Assembly: GCF_963675165.1 (NCBI RefSeq)
Contig: NC_087379.1
Span: forward strand, 8,280,839 to 8,344,838
Length of the DNA: 64,000 bases
Direction of reading: 5' to 3'
DNA from: Halichondria panicea
Taxonomy: Eukaryota > Porifera > Demospongiae > Suberitida > Halichondriidae
Shown: piece by piece, positions 9,898-21,800 of the stretch
How the letters are laid out: each line of letters opens with the position of its first letter
How positions within the stretch are numbered: position 1 is the first letter of the stretch
Position numbers and translations under genes: made by a program
Notes under the pieces: generated by a model
Databases searched by the model: none
Seen by the model: the letters and a program-made list of their open reading frames with translations, nothing else
Told to the model about the DNA's origin: nothing

Positions 9898-10048
9898 TTA
9901 AACCTCTACAGAACTCAGCCTCTAAACTTCACAACAGTTGACAAAGATCATGCAACTACAATCATGCAAAACTTAACTACAAACTAAAATCATGCAAAAA
10001 GAATAATGCTAAATATAATTTCCCCTTTTAGTTTTGGCCCTGATTAAT

Positions 10049-10105
10049 ATCTAAACTGTGGTTTTGCTGTTTGGCAATTCTCTGTTGCAAGTGCACTACA
10101 CACAA
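10049..10105. repeat. Short interspersed repeat, copy 1
   Basis: The segment containing GGTTTTGCTGTTTGGCAATT and TTGCAAGTGC recurs almost unchanged at 63372-63430 in the last SCO1 intron. It lies in the ~560 bp gap between the MTHFR start and the 3' end of the next GPCR gene; otherwise I see only AT-rich sequence and the palindrome there. Confidence 0.6.
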
Positions 10106-10256
10106 TCCACTGTACATGCATGTAGATGTGCGCATGGCGGAGTCACCTGCACTTCCGCTCCGAAGCCCCACTAATAGCAAACACATGCGACTGCACATAA
10201 CTGGTCTAACAAGAAGTGGGTTGTCAGAAAATGTTGGCTGTAGAATGTAGAACTTT

Positions 10257-10262
10257 TTTATT
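10257..10262 (-). terminator. Candidate polyadenylation signal of the 10337-12040 GPCR
   Basis: AATAAA on the minus strand, about 75 nt beyond the stop codon. Called from hexamer and position only. Confidence 0.45.
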
Positions 10263-10336
10263 ACAAAACACAACACGCACCACACCACACACACCACACA
10301 CACCACACACTATATAAATGCACACAAAAATAATGT

Positions 10337-12040
10337 TCAAGTTTGTATAGCGAGTGCCATGGTAGTGGTGGTGGTGGTTGTCTCGCTAGGCAACTGTTGT
10401 CCCCACGGTACGGGGGAGGGGCCTGGTTTGGCCTCTTCATCAAGAGGTCCTGCATGACTGATTTCAGCAGCTGTTATAGATATCGTGCTGCACGTGTGCG
10501 AGGAATATCGTTGGACAGGGCGGCCTCTTCCAGGTACAGAGGGCACCTCTTGCTCAGGTACATTCCTTGGTCCATTTCTTAGAGCTTCTTCTTCCTCTGT
10601 ATTGCTGAGCTGTGTGTAGTCAAGAAGTCCCCTAGCAACCTTCCGAGCACATTTCCTGAAGGGAGAGCACAACATTCTCTCGCGGATATTGTCAGACATG
10701 AAGATGTAGAGCAGTGCATTACCCCAGCCTTGTCCTGGGTCACCAATCGCCTGTGCGTGTGTGTGTGGGTGGGTGGGTGTGCGCAAGTGTGTGTGGGTGG
10801 GTGTGTGGGTGGGTGTGCGCAAGTGTGTGTGTGTGTGTGTGTGTGTGCGTGCAGTAGTGTGAATGTATCAATAGATTTATTGCTAAGATAGCTATTATAC
10901 AGATAACAATGAATACAATAGTAACATGTCACATGATTACCTGGAGGTACCCCAGTACAATATTGGCAGTATGGAAACTCTTCAGAATGCATCCATCTTT
11001 CATGGGGTAAGATGATAACTGTATACCAATGTTGAGAAAGAATTCAGCCGTTCCCCATATCCTCAGAAGCAGAAAGATGGCAGGAATGTAAATCATCTTG
11101 CGTTCAGCCTTGGCCCTTTCAGGTCTAGCCATAGCACCGTTGTGATTGCGCCTCATCTGCAAAGTGGGGAGAAATTAAATGGGGATGAATGAAACTAATA
11201 ACAGTAAAGAAGTAAACATACCCTCTCCAAAATGACAATGACGTGTGAGTACATGATGATCACAAGAATATACGTGACAATCTCCCACAATTTTCCAGCA
11301 GCCAAAACTTTCAGAGTGTTGTACAAAATCATAGTACTGTTTGAATCATCACTGACGTTATCATACAGAGAGAAATCAGTCACGAAACACCAGTTAGATG
11401 CAGCAAATGGAGCATATCCTAGAAACATCAACCAAGTGAAAGGAATAACAATCAGTCCAGGGGTAGCCCAAGAGAACAGATGCAAAAATATTTGTCGACA
11501 TTTAGTGCTGAAAGGTTGCTGCTTTTGATAGACTAGGACGAGGTAGAAATACACGGCCAGTATTGCAGTCCAGGCAAACGAAGATATTGAAGACCATGTT
11601 GTTATGAAGGCTTGAACACGGCATATTGTGTGGAAAGCATTGCAGTCGCTTGTGGCTCTATCGTTGAAGTGAACAATGTAGTTAATGGAGCCAGCGATGT
11701 AACCTGCGGCACTGATAAAGTCAGCAATGGCTAGGGCGGTGATTATTCTCTGTGCCATTCCTCCACGGATATCCTTGAAAAATATATATGCCAGTACTAT
11801 CAGAATTGATCCTAGGCAAGAGAATGCGCTGGATATGATGGCAGTATAGCTTGGTCCATATCCAATGTGGTAGCTGACACAGTTAGGATCCGTGGTCAAA
11901 GTAGAGTCACATAGACTGCTGTTATGTGTAGCACCAGTGTTATTGCAGTCATATACATCAGCAGGGCATTGAGTGAAATCATTTTCAGATAAGCTGTTGA
12001 TGTTTGTGAAGAGCAATGACTGCAGCTCGATTGTCCCCAT
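10337..12040 (-). CDS. cAMP-receptor-like seven-transmembrane GPCR, 3 exons, about 482 aa
   Basis: Exons 11222-12040, 10941-11156 and 10337-10750 join in phase 0. A ~60-residue extracellular N-terminus with several N-glycosylation sequons is followed by seven hydrophobic segments (for example SAFSCLGSILIVLAYIFF, ITALAIADFISAAGYIAGS, TAILAVYFYLVLVY). The TM6 region AIFLLLRIWGTAEFF and the AIGDPGQGWGNALLY motif before the tail are shared with the other three receptors here. The family is the Dictyostelium CAR-like/cAMP-receptor-like GPCR group; the ligand in animals is unknown, so cAMP binding should not be assumed. The C-terminal tail is long and Ser/Thr/Glu/Pro-rich, ending in a run of threonines. 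It is divergently arranged with the receptor at 12277, 236 bp between start codons. Confidence 0.9.
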
Positions 12041-12276
12041 CTTTTTCTTGGTTTCCTATTTTAGCTAGCTGGTAATAATCACTAGATGTTCATTTGACTT
12101 GACTCACTTGAGCACCAAAGTGGGAGGGGCTGCTCCATATTTGCGCAAGGGGTGTGAGCTACTATGGCTAGACCTCAGGTAGCTAGCTAGCTCGCGACTC
12201 GATCGTGCAAAAAAAGTGTTAGAATCTGAAGTGAGAACTTTTTTACACTGACCACTACCCCAAGCCATGAACTAGA

Positions 12277-13600
12277 ATGAATGAAGAATATTCTAATCTG
12301 TATACAGTGTGCAATGCCACGAACCAAACTCAAGTGTCACTTGGGAGCATCTGCACTACTATGTTGTCATCAATGGCCTCTGTGGTTGGGAGCTCTCTAA
12401 TCATCATATCATTTGCTGTCTGGTCTGATCTCAGGACTACTGCAAGAGCTATCCTTGTTTTCCTGGCTATAGCAGATCTTTTTACAGCCATGGGCTATTT
12501 TTTGGCCTCTGTACTCTTCCTAGCGAACGAGCAAGATAAATACGAAATATCGTCATCTTTTTGCACTTTCCAAAGTTTCGTCACCACTGCATTCCCGATA
12601 TCCTCTTTCTTATGGACTGCTAACCTTGCCGTGTACTTGTTTGTGTCCATTACACTCAAAAGAGCCAAGACTGCTAAGAAACTGATGCCTCTATTCCACA
12701 TCATAGCCTGGGGGATACCGTTGTTGCTATGCATACCTGGAGCAGCTACAGGAGTATTAGGAGGTACGCAAGCAGGTGCCTCCACACAAGGCACTGTGGC
12801 GTGGTGTTGGGTCTCATTCAACAACAGCTTTGACAACCGCTCTTCAGTTGATGATGCTCGTTATAGGCTTATTGAGTTACATGTACTGGAGTTGGTGTTT
12901 GGTAAACTGTGGGAGATTTGCGTCTTCATTATTGCTATTGTTCTGTGCATTGCAGTGAAATGTTCACTCCAAAAGAAGGTGAGTCCTTACCTTATTTTAC
13001 CACTCATTAAAACAAAAAAATTCACTACAGAAAAAGGAGATCAAGATGGCTGTGGAAAGTGCAATGTACGGGAGCCTTAGCAAAGAAAGAGTGCAAGCAG
13101 CTCTCGAGCAGCTGGACCAAAAGTTGATCTGGATTCCAATTGTCTTTGTTTTGTTTCGTGCTTGGGGAACTCTACGTTGGATAATCGCCACAACTTATCC
13201 GGAATGTGCAAAAATTGACCGAAATTGCAGTGTGCTGTTCAACAGTGTATGGTTCACAGAAGAGTGTCTTGATGTCATATACAATCCATTTCTTGTGTAC
13301 ATACAGTCTATCGGTGACACTGGGCAAGGATGGGGGAACGCACTGCTGTATGTTATCTTCAATGTAACAATCTTCAAGCGAGTATGCCCTTGCTTATATT
13401 TCTGCTGGAAACGAATCAAAAAAGGCTGTAAATATCGTCGAAGCAAGAGTGAGTATGCTCCGATACAGTACACAAAGACAGAGGAGCAAGGTTGTATTAG
13501 CAGATCCTGTCAATTGATTGAGCCTTCTGCTGTGAAAGAAGCGACAAAAACTGGACAATACACACCTGTGAACACTGACATAGGCCCAATAAACACTTAA
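12277..13600 (+). CDS. cAMP-receptor-like GPCR, 2 exons, about 423 aa
   Basis: Exons 12277-12978 and 13031-13600 are separated by a 52 bp intron in phase 0. The start is the ATG of MNEEYSNLY. Seven hydrophobic segments are visible, including MASVVGSSLIIISFAV, AILVFLAIADLFTAMGYFLA, IIAWGIPLLLCIPGAAT, and IPIVFVLFRAWGTLRWII in exon 2. The motif SIGDTGQGWGNALLY follows TM7, then a Cys-rich stretch (CPCLYFCW, possible palmitoylation) and a cytoplasmic tail. Three conserved extracellular cysteines and NxS/T sequons support surface expression. It is the closest relative of the gene just downstream, with the same intron position, so the two arose by tandem duplication. Ligand unknown. Confidence 0.92.
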
Positions 13601-13816
13601 TCCCCTCATTTCCTTTGTTTGTCTGTGAAACAATAATTTGTGTGCTGCTTTTGTATGGTCACTATATAGGGGCGTAGCTGCTCTGCTGCAACATTGTTGC
13701 GCATGTGCGTTACGTAAACTGAAGCTTGCTGTTTGCACAATGGCTGGGTGTGCCTTGTCACATGAACTATTGAGCAGCTAAGCTAGCTCGATCTAGATCT
13801 ACTGTCAAGTGCAATA

Positions 13817-15171
13817 ATGGATGGAAGTGGAGCTCTCATTGCAAATGTCTGTGATCCCTCAAACATAACACAGCTCACCAATGGACCCATAATCACTACA
13901 ATTATTTCATCAGTTGCCTCAGTAATTGGAAGCGTTCTCATTATCGTATCATTTGCTGTTTGGTCAGATCTACGAACTACTGCAAGAGCGATCCTTGTGT
14001 TCCTAGCCATAGCAGACCTGTGTACGGCCCTTGGCTACTTGTTTGCATCCATACTATTCTTACTGAATTATCAACAACTTGGTGACATATTCTCTCCTCT
14101 GTGCACGTTCCAAAGTTTCATCACAACTGTATTCCCAATATCGTCTTTCCTATGGACTACTAACCTAGCCGTGTACCTATTCGTATCGATCACTCTGAAG
14201 CAAGTCAAGACAGCTAAGAAGCTAATGCTCTTGTTTCACATCACTGCCTGGGGGATACCATTGTTGCTATGCATACCTGGAGCAGCTACGATGATCCTCG
14301 GTGGACAAAACGAAACACAAGATCAATCGCAAGGAACTGTAGGTTGGTGTTGGGTGTCTTTCGATAGAAGCTTCAAAAATGTCACTGGAGAAATGGAGGA
14401 TGCTCAGCATCGCCTTGTGAAGCTGCATGCACTGGAGTTTGTGTTTGGGAAATTCTGGGAGATATTAGCCGGTGTCGTTGCATTGATTCTATGCATCATT
14501 GTCAAGATCTCAGTTCAAAAGAAGGTAAGTTTTAATCTATATTATCTGTAGTAGTGTTTCGTTTATGAGCTGATTATAATTATTTTCCTCTCCAGAAGAA
14601 ACAGGTGAGATTGAGTGAGGATTATAGTGTCTATGGAAGTGCGAATGCTGGACGTGTACAAGCCGCTCTCGAGCAATTGGACCAGAAGTTGCTATGGATA
14701 CCCATCTTCTTTATTCTGTTTCGAATCTGGGGAACGCTGAGATGGATCATATCCTCCACGTACTCTGAGTGCATCACAGTGGACTTAAACTGCAGTGTAG
14801 AGTGGGGTGAGATATGGTTCAAAGAGGAGTGCTTGAACGTCATCTACGATCCTTTCCTGGTGTACATGCAAGCAATAGGTGACCCAGGCCAGGGATGGGG
14901 GAATGCACTGCTGTATGGACTATTTCATGCGACCATTTTCAAGCGATTGTGTCCCTGTGTCTTTCTTTGCTGGAAAAGAATCAAGAATAGTTTCACGGCT
15001 TTTCAAAACAGGAAAGACTATGCTCCAATAAACAATTTCAGAGAGAACAAAATAGCGATGAATGTGTCGCAAGAGACTCCCACTGCTGTGGAGGTGCTGG
15101 CCAGTGGGTCCAAGAGTGTGGACTGTGTGCCAGTGATACCCGATAGAGGCTCTATCAATAGTAAGACTTGA
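13817..15171 (+). CDS. cAMP-receptor-like GPCR, tandem paralogue, 2 exons, about 427 aa
   Basis: Exons 13817-14524 and 14596-15171 use the same splice position and phase as the upstream copy, after the shared VQKK/LQKK sequence in the third intracellular loop. TM regions align closely with the neighbour (SVLIIVSFAVWSDLRTTARA, IAWGIPLLLCIPGAAT-type block, IPIFFILFRIWGTLRWII). The AIGDPGQGWGNALLY motif and the CPCVFLCWKRIK stretch are both present. The N-terminus (MDGSGALIANVCDPSN) and tail are the most diverged parts, typical of recent receptor duplicates. It probably acts at the plasma membrane through G proteins; ligand and coupling cannot be read from the sequence. Confidence 0.92.
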
Positions 15172-15877
15172 ACCGTCGGATTGTTTGTCTTTTTTGTGTG
15201 TTTTAATTCTCATTGTGTGTTTTTAACAATGCATTACTCAACTATGTGTCTAATGGCTTCAGAGTGCAACAATGATCTGGTTGCACGCACGTGTTGTGCT
15301 GTACTTGTATTGTGATAATTAGTTTTGTGTTCACCGAACTACATCACTAAGTCTTGCTATTGTTGCAACACTACCAACCATTGTGATTACGTGTGTCCGT
15401 CCACTGAGCGTTGTTATAATTCATATAATCATTATCTGGAATGTGGCTTGAGCTATGTGATGTCATCTGTAATTAATAAAGTCATGTGATTGTATACACA
15501 AACCATCGTTGTTTGCTTACTTTATTATTATCAATGTTCGTATACGTACTGGTTTCAGTTAGATCACCTGACTACGTTACCGATGGCATGCATATTTTGA
15601 CAACATAACATTGTAAACAAACTCCTTTTTCATCTTTGTCACGTGTAAGCACATTGTATAAAGTTTCTGTATATTTATAACTGCACAACAAGAGGTGACA
15701 ATGTGACGCACGATGCAAACAACAAGAGGTGACAATGTGACGCACGATACAAACATAAAACCACAGATGATGTATTATAATACAGTAAAATTAATTATAC
15801 ATCATAAAAGTAATTATTGAGAAAAAAATTGGTTAATAACTACTACACCTAAGACATGCAGTCACAGAGTTACTCAA
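15172..15877. other. Intergenic region: 3' UTR and poly(A) signal of the GPCR, plus a short tandem duplication
   Basis: No gene is visible. AATAAA at 15475-15480 is a good poly(A) signal for the upstream GPCR. At about 15687-15755 a ~34 bp unit containing AACAAGAGGTGACAATGTGA occurs twice in tandem. The rest is AT-rich and probably includes the 3' UTR of the convergent RERE-like gene. Confidence 0.6.
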
Positions 15878-18800
15878 CTATTTCCCCACTATAACACCTG
15901 GTCTGCTGCTTCGGTTCGGAGTGTTGTCTGAAGCCGCGGGCGGCCTCCCGAGAATGATTTTCTGTTTATGAGCAGCTGCTGCCGCCGCCGCTTCTTGCTG
16001 CTGAGCGTGAGCTTGAAACATCACCTGATCTTGTTGAATTCGAATCAAGTGTTGTTGTAGAACACCATTTATCTGATGCTGATCGTGACCTGCGGCTTGT
16101 AGCATGTGTAACTGTTGCATCATTGCATTCCTGCTAGCCACAAGGTGTTGCACTTGTGGCTGCTGCAACAGATTAGGGTCCTTCTGTACTTGCTGCATAG
16201 TGTTCTCAAAGAATCGCTGAAACTCTATGAAAGTTTGGTTACTATCGATTGGACTGAGTCCAGCTGCGATTGCCGCTTGTTGCTGTTGCTGCTGTTGCTG
16301 CTGCTGCTGCTGTTGGAGGAGCATGTACTGTTCCATAGGTACCACGATCTGAGGGGGTTGAGGCGTGGCCATTCCGTGTTGTTCCTCGTGCAGTCTGTTA
16401 GCCTCCATTTGTCCAGCGGCAATCATGGTTGGGTACAATCCCTGCTGCTGCATGAGTGCTGCCATGTAGTGTTGTTGCTCTGGAGTGCCCTGGAGTTGAC
16501 CACCCAGTCGCTGTCTCACTATCTCGTCTTGAGTTGGAAACGTGAACACCATCGGCTGTTGTGTTTGCTGTTGCGATTGTTCCTGATGATGTACTTGTGA
16601 AGTGGGTGTGGCTACTGGATATCCGGCTGTGACAGGCGTAAAGTGTGCGTGTGAGGGGTGGAGCTGTGGGTTGGCTGGTGTGCCCTGTGCCGCTGCCTGT
16701 GCCGCTGCCTGCATTGCGGCCATGGCCAACCATTGTTGCTGCTGCTGCTGCTGCTGTTGCTGGTGTTGTAGTAACTGCTGTTGATGCTCTCTCTCACGGT
16801 TCGGGTTGCTCTCCCTCGAGTTACTTCGTTTAACGACCACCTCCTGAGGTCCTGCTTGTGGTGGAGCAGCACCAGGGGGGGCGAAATGGCCCTGGGGGAA
16901 GTTCATGAACGATGGAGGCCCCCTCGGGAGTTGGGGGGCGTGGGGAGTGATGATTGGGACTTTGACATTAGCCGTGGGGGTGGGTAGATCTGAGGGGTGA
17001 CCTCCATGAGCACTAGTGCCAGGAGCAGAGAAGGCCGATGCCTGGAGGGAGAAGAAAAGAAGCAATGATTCATTGGTATCACTAGCTTTTTTAAGGGAGT
17101 TTAAAATTACAACCACAGCTATACCAATTCTTACACAGATGTCTAAATAACACGGTGTAGCTAACCAACTGTAGTAGTCTTCTTACCTTAGTGGGCACTG
17201 GAGCTTTCTTCAAATACACGAGGTCTGTTCGTGCACACGATGACTCCCGGTCCTTTGTCACTCTGCTGAAGTGTTGTGGAGGGGGGGCATGTCTGGGGGA
17301 GGCCTGAGAGCTGCTATAGGGGGAGCCCCCCTCCTCATCATTAGCAGAGCTAGTCGAGGCTTCGCCAGGGGAGTGGTCTCGGTTGGGGAACTTCTGAGTG
17401 CCATTTCCATTGCCTGAGTCCATACTGCCTTCTTCCTCACTCATAGAGACCTCCTGTACAAGAACAGTAGTGTACTTATAGTGAAAAATGTTACAGAGCT
17501 GAACATTGTACATCGAGAATTTTTTTGGAGCAGCCATAACTTAGTTCTGCTGCTTCAAAGAAAATGATTATTTGATTTTCTGAAAGCCCAAAGCGAGTTC
17601 TCTCTGATGGTATGCTTAACTCACAAACTTTGAACAGACCCAATTTTGAACTTTTCCCCCACCTATATAGCCCACGCTTTTTTACTGAAAACAGCTCCGA
17701 AAATGAGAATAGATTTGAACATACCATCGGAAAGAGCTCACTTTAGGCTTCCAGAAAATCATAAAATCAACAAATTTGGACCATTCAAACTTTAGTTATG
17801 GGCGTTCAAAGATGCTGCATCTACACTGTGTATATATACTAACAACAATTGAACAACTACTTGTTACACTGACTATCTTTACCAAATCATATAATGCCCA
17901 CGCAATGTTAGTAACTAAATGCAGTCAGTGTTGCATGACTTACCATGTGTTCTCTCTTCTGTCGTTTTGGAGGGGGAGGTGTGTCCACGTCGTCCTTGTT
18001 GTGACATTCGTCCAGGTTGTCAAGAATTGAGCGACGAGCCTGCAATGGCTTGGGCTTGCTGACTGAGATGGGTGTCTCATATTCACTGCTTTCACTGCTC
18101 TCACTGGCATCCGCTTCTGTGAGGGAGCAGAGGAGGCGGGTGAAATATGCAATAGTTATGAAGGGTATAGACCTACACAACACAGGCTACACATTGTCTT
18201 GATAGGGTACACATTTCTTCCATACTGCATACATACATGTACATTCATATTCAAAGATCTAGTGCCCCCCCCACACACACACACCCCCACACACAAAGCG
18301 ACCCCACGAACATTCATATTTAAAGATCTTGCACACACAAACGCACAGCGACCCCTACACCCTCACACACACCACCCACACACACACACACTGTACCTTC
18401 ATCATCATCGGAATCATTCTTCTCAGTGTAAGTCTTGGCACTCCTGAGCCCGGGTCTAGCGGCACCTCGTGTCCCGTTGCTGTTACGTGTCTTCCGTTTC
18501 TTGTCGGGTGTGGGTTGTAGCGTGGCTGGAGGGGTGGAGCTATCCTCACGCTGGGCAGGTATCTCGTGGAAGTCTTTGAATATGAACTCTGGGGGTTCAC
18601 CTTTCACTACAAGTGGGGGGGAGGAGGTACATGTCATAATATCACATGACTCGTTAATTTCTCAGCCAATAACTATGATGACGTGGTTAAAGCTAACTAT
18701 ATAATTACATGGATGCTAGCTACTCTATTTAGTCAGGGTCTATTAGATAGGCTCTTTGTATAGAGTTGCATGCGAGACAGTATCAACTCTTATATATGGG

Positions 18801-21800
18801 TGTACTGCTATGGTGGCTTTGAACCTCCTCCACTCAGGATAATGAAGACCACCCTAGCATGAACCTTTTACATCCAACCAAAATAGAGGCCACTCAAAAA
18901 CAGCTAGTTATTGTACAATGTGATTTGTAATCATAGTCATAATCGCAATCTCACCGACTAGTTGTCTCATGAGGCCATAATTCTTGAAGTGGACTCGACA
19001 ATCATCACACAGGATAGCCTTGTCAGGGCCGGCATGGTGCCAACTGACACCAGTCCTTGTGAAGCAATGGTGGCAGGCATAGTAGCTGCAATGGAGACAA
19101 AACACAGAGATGACGTAATTACTCTCAAACCTTCCACCAACTAAGGAAATAGATTATCTACGATGTGTTGCAATTTTAACCCACATTTCCCTGTCATCAT
19201 CATGAATCATCATAAGGGGACATTTGCAGTATATCTTACAATAACATAAATGGTTGACATTTCCTAGAACTATGCAAATGGGGAAACTAGTGAGTTGCTA
19301 AATAATAGTTGAAAAGTTGCAATGGCAGCTTATGAGTAACAACTAAGGTACATGATAAAGCCTCGGGCTTGTAGGAACAGCATTCCTCAATTAATCAAGT
19401 GCTGTACATGGACGGCTGGTACAGTGCTATATTGTGAGGATTGACAACAGGTTTGGCTGATTCATAGTCTCAACCAAACACTCTAGTCTCCATGCCCCCA
19501 GGATATGAATACACCAACCCTGCATTCCACAGTCTACAGCATTCATACACTACACCATGCAGCAGCAGCATGCAGCCTTTACTGAGATGCACACAATCAG
19601 TTGAACTACACACACACACATCACACACCTCTTCTTGTCCTCCCCACTGTCTCCTTCGTCCTCATCACATGAGCTCCAGTCAACTGTAGCAGAAAAGCAG
19701 CAACAATAAGTACAAGCACATGTCTACAAGCACACATATAATTATATCAGCTGGCAAAATTGATACTTGAGAAACAAAATTTCTTCATAAAACAGAGAGG
19801 GGGAGTGAGGTAGCTACATGTAGCTGGTGGGGAGAAATGGGAACAGTGTTGTTATAGACTCACCAAACTCTTTATCAGGCGTGACCTCCCTGGGTTTGAG
19901 CAGTGCCCGACTCAGGCGAATGTGCGCTGTCTTCCTCTGTCGGCGTGTATTGCGTGAGTTGAGACCGGCGTCCGTTTTCTTCCAGAAATAGTAGTACTCC
20001 ACCAGCTCAGTCTGTGTGGGAGGGTACACGTCATCACACGTCTGTATTAGCACATACGCTAATCACTACAAGGAACGCAATGAACATAGAAGCCGTGCAA
20101 GTGACCTCCTCGTACCCGGCCTTTGTCACCACGTAAACCATTGCCAAACCACAAACAAGTACAATGCACCATTGACACAAGGTTTCCATGGCAATACAAC
20201 ACACATAAACACACACATAAGCTAATGATAAAGCATTACATCATGCATCAATTATTCATCCATTACTCTTGTAAGGAGTGGATCAATGATTGGACCTACA
20301 CTTTGAATAGGGCACAATGAACTCAAGATAAATTATATGAATACACTTAGGCGAACTCCCAATACAGACACTTAACCACGGCCATATGGCAAGATTGACA
20401 AAGATACCACAACCTTCCAAAGTGGGGTGTAACAGATTGCCTTAGGCTAGAGTAATTATCAGTGCCCAAGCATGCATTGAGATACATCAGTGATAAGCAC
20501 ACAGCTTACAATCTGTTTCCCAGGCAAAAGCTCTGTATTGATTTTGAAGAAATTCTTTCCAAATTGTCTCATTCCTTTACTGAACAGAAGCTGAAAGGAG
20601 ACAAAGACGCAGGGTTAATACACCGCCCACACAGGTTAATACACCGCCCACACACACTAATCACTTGCAGCTGTTATAATCATGGAGAACTCACAGCATC
20701 CTCTTTGCTCCAGTTCTTCTTGCCCACCAGTCTGCTCACTATTGGATGCTTTATCAGCTCCTGCATCGCATTCTCCGTGTTGTTGCCATTTCTATGCAGC
20801 TGCATGTACATGTGTGAAAACAAGAGGTAAATAAAGTATTGACATTATTTTTGCAATAGCAACAAAAACTGATCATGCAAGCTACAGTCTAGCTGGCAAT
20901 AAATACATCATGTGACATCATGTGACATCATGTGACATCATGTGGTGTGTGTACTTACAACATCGAATGCATGCTGAGTGGTTTCATCAGATGATGCAGC
21001 CTGTAAATGTAATGTACATTGTGTAATGGAGAATTTATAAGTTGTTTGGCAAATCTTGTTTAGTGACATTATTTTGTGTGTGTGTCTGAGTAGCAAAAAC
21101 ATTGGAAATCATTCGGACAAATTTAGACCAAACAAAATTAAATGCAGTTTTTATTGCATACTGCTGTAGGTGAACACTATTAACAGTTGGTAGTGTAAGT
21201 TGTAATTAAGTAAGAACAAAATTAGCAACGAAACCTGTCAGCAAAGTGAGGGGTAGTACTAATGACAGGTTTACAAAACTATACGATATTATATATAGTT
21301 TATATAATCAACAGTTGACTAATTACCAGGTATCCATCTGCTAGCATTCCAGTCATGCACACTCCAGCGTGCAGTGCAATACTCCTGGCAGCTCTCAGGT
21401 ACATGAGGAGCTCGTCATCAGACAGCTGGGGGTTCCATACCTATGTGGGGGGTAGTGAAATACGGGGGTAAGGGTGTGGGGGGCAGTGAACATGTACAAG
21501 GGAACAGTGCAGTCGTAGATGGCTACAACTACTGCTACAAGTACCCACACTCCACACACACCCACTCCACCCACTCCACACACAGAGCAGCATGAAGCCC
21601 ACACATCAATAGCATCACAAAGACACACAGTGTACACACAGTTGACTATCATCACCTACACACACAGTGTACACAAGGATGACGCTATTATAGGCAGTGA
21701 ACACATCATCAGGACGTGCAACAATCAATCAATAAGTGACACATACCATCTCTTCTCTTTGAGGGAATTCGCTTGTCAGGCCAGTCCCAGTGGAGGAGTA

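Noticed and set aside
10343-10582. Plus-strand frame of 79 codons
   Set aside because: It is antisense to the C-terminal tail exon of the minus-strand GPCR, which has the conserved motif and in-phase splice sites.
16115-16600. Leu-rich plus-strand frame of 161 codons
   Set aside because: It is the antisense of the CAG/CTG-rich, Gln-rich last exon of the RERE-like gene.
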